The notes under the pieces were generated by a model. It saw nothing but the letters and a program-made list of their open reading frames with translations, searched no databases and had not been told where the DNA came from. A stretch of 7,724 bases of DNA from an uncultured Rhodopirellula sp. (GTDB taxonomy: Bacteria; Planctomycetota; Planctomycetia; Pirellulales; Pirellulaceae). The position numbers and the translations under genes are program-made. Below are positions 1 through 6,859 of the stretch, piece after piece; position 1 is the stretch's first letter; each line of letters starts with the position of its first letter. The DNA lies in NCBI GenBank assembly GCA_913061385.1, contig CAJXTM010000144.1, forward strand, positions 1 to 7,724. The letters run 5' to 3'.

Positions 1-47
1 CTACACGTAAGGAGTCGTCGGCAGCGTCAGATGTGTATAAGAGACAG
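1..47 (+). other. Nextera P5-side sequencing adapter with i5 index (artefact)
   Basis: This is not genomic DNA. Positions 15-47 match the Illumina Nextera read-1 transposase adapter, ending in the Tn5 mosaic end (AGATGTGTATAAGAGACAG, 29-47). Positions 7-14 (GTAAGGAG) match the Nextera i5 index known as S505/N505, and 1-6 (CTACAC) match the end of the P5 primer. The order P5 tail, index, transposase adapter, insert is exactly that of a library molecule. Any reading frame here is spurious, including the ATG at 31, which gives the familiar artefact peptide MCIRDS. Confidence 0.98.
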
Positions 48-2568
48 TCTTTGGATTTGTGATTGCATAAAGGGTGAAATCAACACGGCCATCTTTCGCT
101 CTTGCGGAAATACCGCTTCGAACGCCGTAAGAGAGTCCCTCTTGTTGGCGAACACGATTTCCAAGTCGACTGCTGAGCGATCCACCACCAAGAATGTAGT
201 TTCCAAGCACCAACGAAGCATACTGAGGATCCGAATCCTTGAGGTTGTACTGCTGGCTGCTGAAGTAGAACGCATTTGCCTTGTCTGGTGTCTCGATGAT
301 GTCGAGTGATTGCTCGACATCAGGATGGGCTTTTCGATCGACGCGAGCAAAGGACTCATCGGTTTCCCAATCAGCTAACTGTGCATTGAGAAGAGCTTTG
401 AGCTCATCAGGATCAAAGTCACCAACCGCCGAGACTTCACCCGCCTGATTACTCAGGAATCCAGCGTGCAACGCCCGAATCTCGTCGACGGTGACCTTCT
501 TGTACATGTCGATCTCTTCTTCGGCTGACATCACGTACCGGACATCGTCCTTGGCATACGGTGACAGACTGCGTCGAACGCTTCGTGGAGCGACGGACTG
601 TGGCTCGGTTGTGCCTTGTTGCAGACTTGTGATGATCTGACGTCGCATGACTTCAAGTTCGTCGCCGTCGAGACGAGGATGACGAAGCACATCGCCCAAA
701 AGTGTGATCGCTTCGGGCAGGTATTCCCGTTTGGTTTTCAAACCCACCTGCAGCACGCCAACCGTTGAGCTCATTGACATTTCAATTCGCAGGCGATTGA
801 GTTCATCCTGCAGTTCGGTGTAATCGTACTTTTCGGTTCCGCGGGCCATCAGGATACCAAGCAGTTCGACTGCACCAAGTTTGCCTTTCAGCGATTCGCC
901 ATTGCCGAAACGCAAGGTGAGTTGCATTGAAACGGTTTCACCGCGGGTTCTCTTTGGTAAAAATGCATACTCAACGCCGCCGGTGAGTTTGCCACGAAGT
1001 GTCCGTTTTTCGATTGCCGTAGGTTCAGGATCGATTTGCTCTCCAGCCGCGACGGCTTCGCGCCCTTTGTATCCATCCAGCATTGCTGCAATGTCCGGAG
1101 CTTCTGGAATGCTGATGCGATCCGATTCCTCGCTTGGAATGAAAAGGCCGGTCGTGCGATTGTTTCTTACAAAATACTTTTCCGCAACTTGCTGAACCTG
1201 TTCGCGAGTAAGAGATTCAATGTTGTCGCGGTACATGAAGTAGAGTCTCCAGTCACCCTGAGCGGCCCAATCACTGAGCGAGATCGCAATGCGGTCTGAA
1301 TCGGATGTCTCCAGTTCGCGTGCCTTCAGGATCTGCTGAACGGCTCGCTTGACCTCTGTTTCTGTCACAGGATCATCACGGAATGACTGCTCGACGATTT
1401 CGTTCATTGTTAAACGAGCTTTTTCGATCGAGCCGTCGCCTGGTACTTCTGCCAGAGTCATGAAAAGTCCTGGCTCTGCGAAAGCATTGGCCAGAGCGTA
1501 AACACTGGTTGCGATCTCCGATTCAACAAGGCCTTTGTACATTCGGCCCGTTGGCTGATCACTCAAAATGTAGACCAAGGCCTTTGCCGCGGCATAATCA
1601 GGGTGGCTTCCGGAAGGAATGTGATAGGCGTTGCCAACCAGTTGTGTTTCACCCACGCGGCGGACCACGACTGTTCGCTCTCCGTCCTGTGCAGGCTCCG
1701 TCGTGTAGGTGTCGTCGAGTGGAGTTTCCGGGTTTGAAAGGGCACCGAAGTACTTTTTGAGGTAGCTCAGGGCTTCCTTCTGTTCGAATTTACCAGCGAC
1801 GATCACCATCACATTGTCAGGACGATAAAACTTGCGGTAGAACTGCCTCAGTTTGACAACTGGCACGCGTTCGATGTCGCTTCGATTACCGATCGTGGTT
1901 TGACCGTAGTTGTGCCACTCATATGCCGCTGCTTGCATCCGCTGCATCAGTACACGGAACGGTGAGTTTTCACCACTTTCAAACTCGTTCCGCACAACCG
2001 TCATCTCCGATGCAAGATCTTCGCCGAGAATCTTGCTGTTCACGAGGCGGTCAGCCTCCAGTTGAATTGCAAACTCCAAGTTGTCGCCGGTTGCAGGAAG
2101 GGTTTCGTAGTAGTTGGTGCGATCCATCCATGTTGTCCCGTTCATCGAGCGACCGGCACCGCGGTCTTTCAACGCTTTTGGAATGTCAGGGTTGGAAGGC
2201 GTGCCTTTGAAGAGCATGTGCTCCAACAAGTGAGCCATGCCGGCTTCTCCGTAACCTTCGTGTCGGGAGCCAACGAAGACCGTCATGTTGACGGTCACAA
2301 CCTCTTTGCTTGCATCTGGGAATAGCAGTACACGTACGCCATTCTCGAGCTCATACTCCGTGATGCCCTCGACTTCGGTGAGTTTCATTATGGTTCCATC
2401 AGCTGCTTGGGCAGCGACTGCCCGGCCTGCTTGGGCCTTTTTGGGGGGATCGTCTGCTTTCAATGTCGAGACGGTAATTAGACTCCAGATCAATAGAAAC
2501 GCCACCAACTTGGCGTGCATTGCTGAACTTGCGATTGTGGGGTGTATTTGCTGCAGGGCCACTGCCAT
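48..2568 (-). CDS. Exported M16 (pitrilysin/insulinase) zinc metalloprotease, C-terminus missing
   Basis: A zinc endopeptidase of family M16, expected to degrade polypeptides outside the cytoplasm. The first M16 domain covers about residues 73-220, with the inverted zinc motif HLLEH at 113-117 (ligands H113 and H117, catalytic base E116). The third ligand is E195, with the family's conserved partner glutamate at E188. The inactive M16_C-type domain follows at about 225-410. The second, non-catalytic half starts near 525 and carries the conserved GGGSLSSRLGNRVRQQEGLSYG segment's R and Y residues (R807, Y814). Residues 17-38 form a signal peptide with a hydrophobic core and a likely cut before DD. 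Only codons 1-840 are genomic: from 47 down the frame runs through the adapter to a false TAG at 1-3, giving the artefact tail SYTHLTLPTT. Perhaps 50-100 residues are missing. The start is uncertain: ATG 2568, GTG 2562 (best spaced from AAGGAG) or ATG 2520 (tightest signal peptide). The family call is firm; the substrate is unknown. Confidence 0.93.
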
Positions 2569-2665
2569 ACTCCTTTTTAAATGTTCGGGTCATCGAGCTT
2601 TTTTCGTGGTCCTCGGATTGTAGCGAGGTAACAACAATCAGATAACAGGACGTGGAAACTTATCG
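2569..2665. promoter_or_regulatory. Divergent intergenic region (M16 / Rieske)
   Basis: These 97 bp lie between two divergent genes, so by position they should hold both promoters. On the minus strand a TACAAT (2622-2617) resembles a -10 box about 50 nt before the M16 start, but no good -35 lies 16-18 bp upstream of it. I see no convincing -35/-10 pair for the Rieske gene, no clear inverted repeat and no Shine-Dalgarno sequence directly before its ATG. Confidence 0.3.
2570..2575 (-). promoter_or_regulatory. Shine-Dalgarno AAGGAG of the M16 gene
   Basis: Read on the minus strand, AAGGAG is followed by one base and then ATG (2568-2566), which is too close for normal use. The third codon of that frame is GTG (2562-2560), exactly 7 nt after AAGGAG, which is ideal spacing. 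The motif therefore favours GTG 2562 as the real start and argues against ATG 2520, which has no purine-rich motif before it. It is the only convincing Shine-Dalgarno sequence in the window. Confidence 0.45.
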
Positions 2666-3010
2666 ATGGATAACTACGGGGTTCAAGGTATTCAGACGGA
2701 CGGCGAGAGAGAATGGTTGTGCCTTAATCTCAGTGAACCTCTCAGCGATGGTCAGGCGACTGAGGTGATGATCAAAGAACGGGTGATTGCGCTGTTCCGC
2801 CATGGTGGCGATTTATTTGCGATGGATGGGATGTGTGCGCACCAAGGAGGGCCTGTGGCAGAAGGTCAAGTGGAACACGGCTGCGTCACCTGTCCCTGGC
2901 ACGGATGGCAATACGAGCTGAAAACCGGCATCCAAACGATCAATCGTCAACCGTTGCAAGAAACGTTCCAGGTGCGCGAGAATGACGGTAACGTTGAGAT
3001 CCTGATCTGA
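2666..3010 (+). CDS. Rieske [2Fe-2S] ferredoxin-like protein
   Basis: A 114-residue cytoplasmic one-electron carrier consisting of a single Rieske domain. The cluster-binding motif is complete: C57-x-H59, 16 residues, then C76-P-W-H79, so both Cys/His pairs are present. An extra cysteine, C73, lies three residues before the second pair. The glycine-rich turn after the first pair (QGGPVAEG, 60-67) and WHGWQYELKTG (78-88) are typical of the ferredoxins of ring-hydroxylating oxygenases and of NirD-type small subunits of nitrite reductase. There is no signal peptide or membrane anchor. No oxygenase, reductase or nitrite reductase gene lies in the window, so the partner is unknown and a gene symbol is not justified. 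The ATG at 2666 puts the domain at the usual distance from the N-terminus; no Shine-Dalgarno is visible. The gene stands alone, divergent from the M16 gene and convergent with the M3 gene. Confidence 0.93.
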   Translation: MDNYGVQGIQTDGEREWLCLNLSEPLSDGQATEVMIKERVIALFRHGGDLFAMDGMCAHQGGPVAEGQVEHGCVTCPWHGWQYELKTGIQTINRQPLQETFQVRENDGNVEILI

Positions 3011-3023
3011 GTGCAAAATTGCG

Positions 3024-3049
3024 GTGAAGTTCAGGGGCGTGAAGTTCAG
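3024..3049. repeat. Two 11-bp direct repeats (GTGAAGTTCAG)
   Basis: GTGAAGTTCAG occurs at 3024-3034 and again, identically, at 3039-3049, a period of 15 bp. It lies just downstream of the Rieske stop codon. It may be a local duplication; no function can be read from it. Confidence 0.8.
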
Positions 3050-3071
3050 TCATCATTGATCTGGGCGGCAG

Positions 3072-3107
3072 GTCGACCTCGTCGACCTCGTCGACCTCGT
3101 CTACCTC
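3072..3107. repeat. 9-bp tandem repeat, four units of GTCGACCTC
   Basis: Three exact copies of GTCGACCTC (3072-3080, 3081-3089, 3090-3098) are followed by one with a single change, GTCTACCTC (3099-3107). Each exact unit contains the palindrome GTCGAC, and the first is embedded in the 10-bp palindrome AGGTCGACCT (3070-3079). The minus-strand frame reads as repeated EVD, but it sits in no credible gene. It is best read as a small intergenic minisatellite. Confidence 0.9.
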
Positions 3108-3313
3108 AATGTCCCGGTTTGTCAAAATTGGAGCTGCAAAGTGAGAATGTTTGCAAGCGGGATTGTGGCTTGGAATGATCAAGTCTCGAAGGCCCGTGTT
3201 GAGTAATTAGCAGCTTTTTAAACCCTCGCCCGCCGGGGCTGTGGGGCAGGCACCATCACGGACTCGACTCGCAGAGTGTAAGACCGCTGGGCTCAGCCGC
3301 ACTACTAGGCACC

Positions 3314-5476
3314 TCAATCGACGGGAAAACCACGTTTTCGCAGCAGGGCACTGGTGTCGACATCGCGTCCACGGAAGCGGCGGAATCCCTCTGCCGGATC
3401 GATCGTGTCACCGATGCTCATCACGTTGTCATGCAGGCTTTTGGCCACATCCTTGTCGTAGAAACTGCCGGCCTCGACGAAGCGTTCCGCTGCGTCGGCT
3501 GTTAAAGCATCAGCCCAGAGGTAGCTGTAGTAGCCAGCCGAGTAACTGTCGCTACTAAATATATGCATGAAATGGGGAGTGCGATGCCTCATCGGTAGTT
3601 CGTTGGGCATTCCCATCTCAGCCAAAGTCTTTCGTTCGAATGCGTCGGGGTCGATGTCATCAGACCCAGCTAGGTGCAATTTCATATCGATCAATGCGCT
3701 GGCTAAGTACTCGACAGTGTCGAATCCTTGGTTGAAAGTCGAAGCCTTCTTGATCTTGTCGAGTAGTGCTTGTGGGATGGCTTCGCCCGTTTTGTGGTGC
3801 ACCGCAAACTGATTCAGAATTTCTGGTGTTTCGAGCCAATGTTCATTGATCTGTGAGGGGAACTCAACATAGTCGCGAGCCACTGAGGTTCCAGACTGCG
3901 AACGATAGTTGACTTTTGAAAGCAGACCGTGAAGAGCGTGACCAAATTCATGAAATAGGGTCACTGCATCATCCCATGAAATGAGAACTGCCTCACCGTC
4001 AGCGCCTTTGATGAAGTTCGAGTTGTTCGAGACAATCGTGGTAATCGGTTTGCCCATGTTTTCCTGAGCTCGGTAATCCGTCATCCATGCACCACTACGT
4101 TTTCCTTCGCGGGCGTATGGGTCCAAGTACCAGAGTCCTACGTGCTTACCGTCGGCATCAGTCACTTCCCAAACGGTAACATCGGGATGAAACACGGGGA
4201 TGCCACTTAGCTGCTTGAATTGCAAACCGTACAGTTGGGTGGCAGCCCACATCATGGCTTCACGCAGTTTTTCAAGCTGCAGGTAAGGTTTGACTTCATT
4301 GAAATCGAGGTCGTATTTTGCCTTGCGGACCTTCTCGGCGTAGTAACGATAGTCCCAAGGTTCAATTTTGATTTTGGCGCCTTCTTCGTCCGCGATCGCC
4401 TGCATGTCGGCAACTTCTTCACGGACTCTTGCCAGAGCCTTTGGCCAGACTTTCATCATCAGGTCCATGGCGGCTTCGGGCTTCTTGGCCATGGTGGGTT
4501 CCATACGCCAATGGGCGTGTGTTTCGTAACCCAAAAGCTTTGCACGGGCAGCCCGAATCTTTAGAATTTCGGCGATGATTTTATTGTTGTCGTACTTGTC
4601 GCCATTGTCCCCTCGGCTGTAGTAATTCTGCCACACCTTTTCACGAAGCGGACGGTTACTGGAATAGGTCAGAAACGGATCCATGGAGGATCTCGTGTTC
4701 GTGATTGCCCATACACCGTCCTTGTTGTTTCGGTCCTTTGCGGCGCTAGCCATGGCAGCGATCACACTGTTTGGCAATCCACCGAGTTCGGACTTATCGT
4801 TGATCCAAGTCACATAGCCCTTTTCATCAGCTAATACATTCTGACTGAAATCAGTGAACAGCCGAGCGAGTCGTGTGTTCATCTGTGAGAGTTTTGCTTT
4901 GTCGCTGTTTTCAAGCTTTGCACCTTTTCTCAAAAACGTTTTGTAGGTGTCGTCTACCAAGCGGCGTTGTGCGAGGTCAAACGTGCCGTCCTTCATTGCG
5001 GGGCTCTCGTAAACAGCTGAGATCCGGGCAAAGAGCTTTTTGTCTTGGTAAATACTGTCCTCGTGTTCAGATAGCTTTGGCACGATGACCTTTTCGATAT
5101 CCGGTATCGGACCGACGTTGAGATTGGAGGCGTAGACAAAGAACATCGCTTCAAGCCGACTGAGGGTGCGACCGGAACGTTCCATGGCAACAATCGTGTT
5201 CTCGAAATCAGGCGTTTCAGGATTACCCGTGATTGCGGTGATATCATCGTCTGCCGCCTTGATAGCCGCATCAAATGCTCCGATGAACTCTTCGGAACGA
5301 ACAAGGTTCCATGGCGGAACGCCTCCAAAGGGCCCGGTCCATCGTTTTAGAAGTGGCGAATCGAATTCCATCTTTTTTGCAACTCCGGGAGCCTGACCAA
5401 AGGTTGAGTGATTAGAAAATATGATCGCGAAAGCAATGGACAGCACTGTGAAGATGCGACGGGTCACGTGAGTCAT
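3314..5476 (-). CDS. Exported M3 family oligopeptidase (dipeptidyl carboxypeptidase-like)
   Basis: A complete 720-residue zinc oligopeptidase of family M3A, the thimet oligopeptidase / Dcp group, which cuts short peptides inside a deep channel and does not attack folded proteins. The active site is HEFGH at 509-513 (ligands H509 and H513, catalytic E510). The third ligand, E538, lies in DYVE exactly 25 residues after H513, the family spacing. The substrate-binding segment near the C-terminus is intact: HFMHIF (635-640, H638), then Y645 and AGYYSYLW (647-654). The N-terminus has two arginines (6-7), a hydrophobic core (8-20) and a likely cleavage site after GQA (29), so the enzyme is probably periplasmic. 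Many relatives are cytoplasmic, so the leader is a notable feature. The start ATG (5476-5474) has AGG directly against it but no spaced Shine-Dalgarno. It lies downstream of the GNAT-like gene on the same strand, but a 215-bp gap with hairpins argues for separate transcription. Dcp versus oligopeptidase A specificity cannot be settled by eye. Confidence 0.95.
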   Translation of the reverse strand: MTHVTRRIFTVLSIAFAIIFSNHSTFGQAPGVAKKMEFDSPLLKRWTGPFGGVPPWNLVRSEEFIGAFDAAIKAADDDITAITGNPETPDFENTIVAMERSGRTLSRLEAMFFVYASNLNVGPIPDIEKVIVPKLSEHEDSIYQDKKLFARISAVYESPAMKDGTFDLAQRRLVDDTYKTFLRKGAKLENSDKAKLSQMNTRLARLFTDFSQNVLADEKGYVTWINDKSELGGLPNSVIAAMASAAKDRNNKDGVWAITNTRSSMDPFLTYSSNRPLREKVWQNYYSRGDNGDKYDNNKIIAEILKIRAARAKLLGYETHAHWRMEPTMAKKPEAAMDLMMKVWPKALARVREEVADMQAIADEEGAKIKIEPWDYRYYAEKVRKAKYDLDFNEVKPYLQLEKLREAMMWAATQLYGLQFKQLSGIPVFHPDVTVWEVTDADGKHVGLWYLDPYAREGKRSGAWMTDYRAQENMGKPITTIVSNNSNFIKGADGEAVLISWDDAVTLFHEFGHALHGLLSKVNYRSQSGTSVARDYVEFPSQINEHWLETPEILNQFAVHHKTGEAIPQALLDKIKKASTFNQGFDTVEYLASALIDMKLHLAGSDDIDPDAFERKTLAEMGMPNELPMRHRTPHFMHIFSSDSYSAGYYSYLWADALTADAAERFVEAGSFYDKDVAKSLHDNVMSIGDTIDPAEGFRRFRGRDVDTSALLRKRGFPVD

Positions 5477-5520
5477 CCTGTATGGGGCGGGTGCGCAAAT
5501 CTCGGACTTTTTACAGTCTA

Positions 5521-5535
5521 GCAGGTTGTTCCTGC
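5521..5535. promoter_or_regulatory. Small perfect inverted repeat upstream of the M3 gene
   Basis: GCAGG-TTGTT-CCTGC is a perfect 5-bp stem with a 5-nt loop, 45 nt upstream of the M3 start codon. It could be an operator half-site pair or a hairpin in the 5' leader. Its shortness makes chance a real alternative. Confidence 0.25.
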
Positions 5536-5590
5536 ATTTTGGTTGGGGGGAGAATCCTCATGATCACGCAGGAACCAAGCTGCAATTCAC

Positions 5591-5615
5591 TCTCGTGCGA
5601 GAAACACGTTCTCGC
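5591..5615. other. Overlapping alternative hairpins between the GNAT-like and M3 genes
   Basis: GCGAGAA (5597-5603) pairs perfectly with TTCTCGC (5609-5615) across a 5-nt loop, a 7-bp stem. TCTCG (5591-5595) can instead pair with CGAGA (5598-5602), so the two stems exclude each other. The site is 77 nt downstream of the GNAT-like stop on the transcribed strand. It could act as a transcript 3' end, but it lacks a U-run and so is not a canonical terminator. Confidence 0.4.
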
Positions 5616-5691
5616 TCCGCAGTAGGGTGCCGCTCTGAGAGGACGACTTCACAATGATTCGCTAACCGGACGACAATAACGCTCAAGCAGA

Positions 5692-5705
5692 TTAAAACGT
5701 TTTAA
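5692..5705. repeat. 14-bp perfect palindrome over the GNAT-like stop codon
   Basis: TTAAAACGTTTTAA is its own reverse complement. On the minus strand it encodes the last residues (Lys-Thr-Phe) and the TAA stop of the GNAT-like gene. AT-rich palindromes of this length can be chance or protein-binding sites; no role is evident. Confidence 0.5.
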
Positions 5706-6645
5706 CCCAGCAACTGCCCTCATCAACGACTTTGAACTGCAGGGTCTGTAGTTGCTCGATGAGTTCCGTGCGGTCACCATCGATCGAGGTTTCTACGGTT
5801 TGGATATTTCGTTGGTTCAGCGAATGAACCATTGCCCCAATCAGGTAGCTTTCTGCTGGTAGCAGGCTTCCCTTGGCATGTTGCGGATTGAGGTCCAGGA
5901 TGGCGGTTGACGGAGACATGACCTCTGCTTCGGGGTCGCTGAACCAGATCGAAATGGAGGCCAAGGTTGGTCCCCCCCGTTCTTTTAGTTCGGCTGATTC
6001 GATATCGACATGCCCAAGGCTTGCTGCGACTCGGGATTCACCGGGTAAGGTGGATGCGCAGATGACTTCGGTAGTTCGTCTGAATTGCAGAGCGTTGCGG
6101 TTGACTGGCGGACGGTATTGAGAAACTGCGGCGGTCATCCGAAAGTGTGGTATCCCCGGCGTGTAGCCGGCTTGTTGTAGAAAAGAATTGCTTCGGTAAT
6201 CCGAAAGTGGAATACCGATTCCGAAACCAATCGGTTCAAGACCTGCGTAACCACGCTGGTCATCACGCACCAACCCGACACGAATTTGTGAGGTTGACTT
6301 GGGGGAATGCTCAATTGCAGCCAGTAGACGAAGTGCCGTTGCATCGTCGCTGTTACTTGCGATGCACAAGGCGTGGACGACGGTGAGGTCGCTCTCTGCG
6401 TGTGAAGGGTCACAGTGTGGTGGACCAAAATGACACCAGCCCTTGATCGTGCCCTCTGATTCAGCGATTAGCAACGTCTCAGGGGCAAAGAAGGTGCGGG
6501 CAAGTACAGCCTGCTCAAACTTTGCATGATTCACATACGGGGGCGGACCGGAAGCGGACCAGTGCTCGATCCAAATCCGAACCAGTGCTGGCAAATCGGC
6601 GTTTCGAAATGGGCGAATATTCAAGGCAAATTTGTCAGGCGGCAA
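5692..6645 (-). CDS. GNAT-like protein, two acetyltransferase-type folds with degenerate CoA loops
   Basis: A 317-residue cytoplasmic protein that looks like two tandem GNAT folds. The first half begins with a typical GNAT strand/helix (IRPFRNADLPALVRIWIEHW, 10-29), has a central strand at 88-94 (VVHALCI), and ends with FLQQAGY (155-161), like the usual end of a GNAT domain. The second half (about 171-317) has the strand AILDLN (248-253), a long helix (265-279), a strand at 281-286 and LQTLQF (299-304) at the usual GNAT end position. In neither half do I find the Q/R-x-x-G-x-G/A loop that binds acetyl-CoA: the first has SNSDDATAL and the second QHAKGSLLPA. It may be a divergent enzyme or a non-catalytic relative; the substrate is unknown. 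The start is TTG (6645-6643), directly preceded by an in-frame TGA (6648-6646). The next possible start is TTG at codon 8 (6624-6622), still before the first strand. No ATG precedes residue 170 and no Shine-Dalgarno is visible. The real start could lie upstream if there is a one-base sequencing error. Confidence 0.78.
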   Translation of the reverse strand: MPPDKFALNIRPFRNADLPALVRIWIEHWSASGPPPYVNHAKFEQAVLARTFFAPETLLIAESEGTIKGWCHFGPPHCDPSHAESDLTVVHALCIASNSDDATALRLLAAIEHSPKSTSQIRVGLVRDDQRGYAGLEPIGFGIGIPLSDYRSNSFLQQAGYTPGIPHFRMTAAVSQYRPPVNRNALQFRRTTEVICASTLPGESRVAASLGHVDIESAELKERGGPTLASISIWFSDPEAEVMSPSTAILDLNPQHAKGSLLPAESYLIGAMVHSLNQRNIQTVETSIDGDRTELIEQLQTLQFKVVDEGSCWVKTF

Positions 6646-6658
6646 TCAAGACATGCAT
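6635..6658 (-). other. Possible 7-codon upstream ORF overlapping the GNAT-like start
   Basis: An ATG at 6658-6656 opens a seven-codon frame (MHVLIAA) that stops at TGA 6637-6635, overlapping the TTG start of the GNAT-like gene in another frame. It could be a translational-coupling leader, or a sign that one indel near 6640-6650 separates the gene from a normal ATG start. No Shine-Dalgarno supports it. Confidence 0.15.
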
Positions 6659-6705
6659 ATGAAGTCGGGCAAAACGTCTGTCGGTTGAACTGGCTCGGGT
6701 TCGAT

Positions 6706-6723
6706 GCGGTCTCGATTGACCGC
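6706..6723. other. Hairpin, 6-bp perfect stem
   Basis: GCGGTC (6706-6711) and GACCGC (6718-6723) form a perfect stem around a 6-nt loop, about 60 nt upstream of the GNAT-like start. It belongs to the hairpin cluster reaching to about 7000. Confidence 0.4.
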
Positions 6724-6744
6724 GACCGCGCTAGCCGTCACTTA

Positions 6745-6760
6745 GGCAACTGTATTTGCC
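6745..6760. other. Hairpin, 5-bp perfect stem
   Basis: GGCAA (6745-6749) and TTGCC (6756-6760) pair across a 6-nt loop. Short, but it is one of a regular series of hairpins in this region. Confidence 0.3.
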
Positions 6761-6784
6761 CAGCCAAGAGCATGATGCCATAAC

Positions 6785-6809
6785 CAGGAACGCAATTGAA
6801 GCGGTCCTG
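6785..6809. other. Hairpin, 5 + 3 bp stem with one internal mismatch
   Basis: CAGGA-a-CGC (6785-6793) pairs with GCG-g-TCCTG (6801-6809), with one opposed mismatch and a 7-nt loop. It lies between the minus-strand terminator and the GNAT-like gene. Confidence 0.4.
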
Positions 6810-6820
6810 TTCGTTAAAGT

Positions 6821-6859
6821 GAAAAACGGCGGGGAAACACGCCCGCGCTTCCCCGCCGT
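6821..6859 (-). terminator. Strong intrinsic terminator (minus strand)
   Basis: Read on the minus strand, ACGGCGGGGAA (6859-6849) and TTCCCCGCCGT (6836-6826) form a perfect 11-bp GC-rich stem around a 12-nt loop. The last stem T begins a run of five Ts (6826-6822), followed by C. This is a textbook rho-independent terminator for a transcript coming from the right. On the plus strand it is followed by CTATTCAT and lacks a U-run. No protein gene on the minus strand ends just upstream of it, so it must end a non-coding RNA, a transcript from an unrecognised gene, or a leader in front of the GNAT-like gene 176 nt downstream. Confidence 0.75.

Larger units (their letters stand above)
3011..3313. 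other. Non-coding gap between convergent genes
   Basis: About 300 bp between the stops of the Rieske gene (plus) and the M3 peptidase gene (minus). It contains an 11-bp direct repeat (3024-3049), a 9-bp tandem repeat (3072-3107) and a GC-rich imperfect inverted repeat (GCCC-GCCG-GGGC, about 3228-3240). I see no canonical intrinsic terminator with a U-run for either gene, no RNA gene and no credible ORF. Confidence 0.6.

Noticed and set aside
31..309. Plus-strand frame beginning MCIRDS
   Set aside because: Its start codon is inside the Nextera mosaic end, and the rest is antisense to the M16 gene.
2940..3182. Minus-strand frame with repeated EVD (DEVD-like) residues
   Set aside because: The peptide repeat is only the translation of the 9-bp intergenic tandem repeat, and the frame overlaps the Rieske gene antisense with no start signals.
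5716..6428. Plus- and minus-strand small frames inside the GNAT-like gene
   Set aside because: They are alternative-frame shadows of the 317-residue gene, with no domain signature or start signal.
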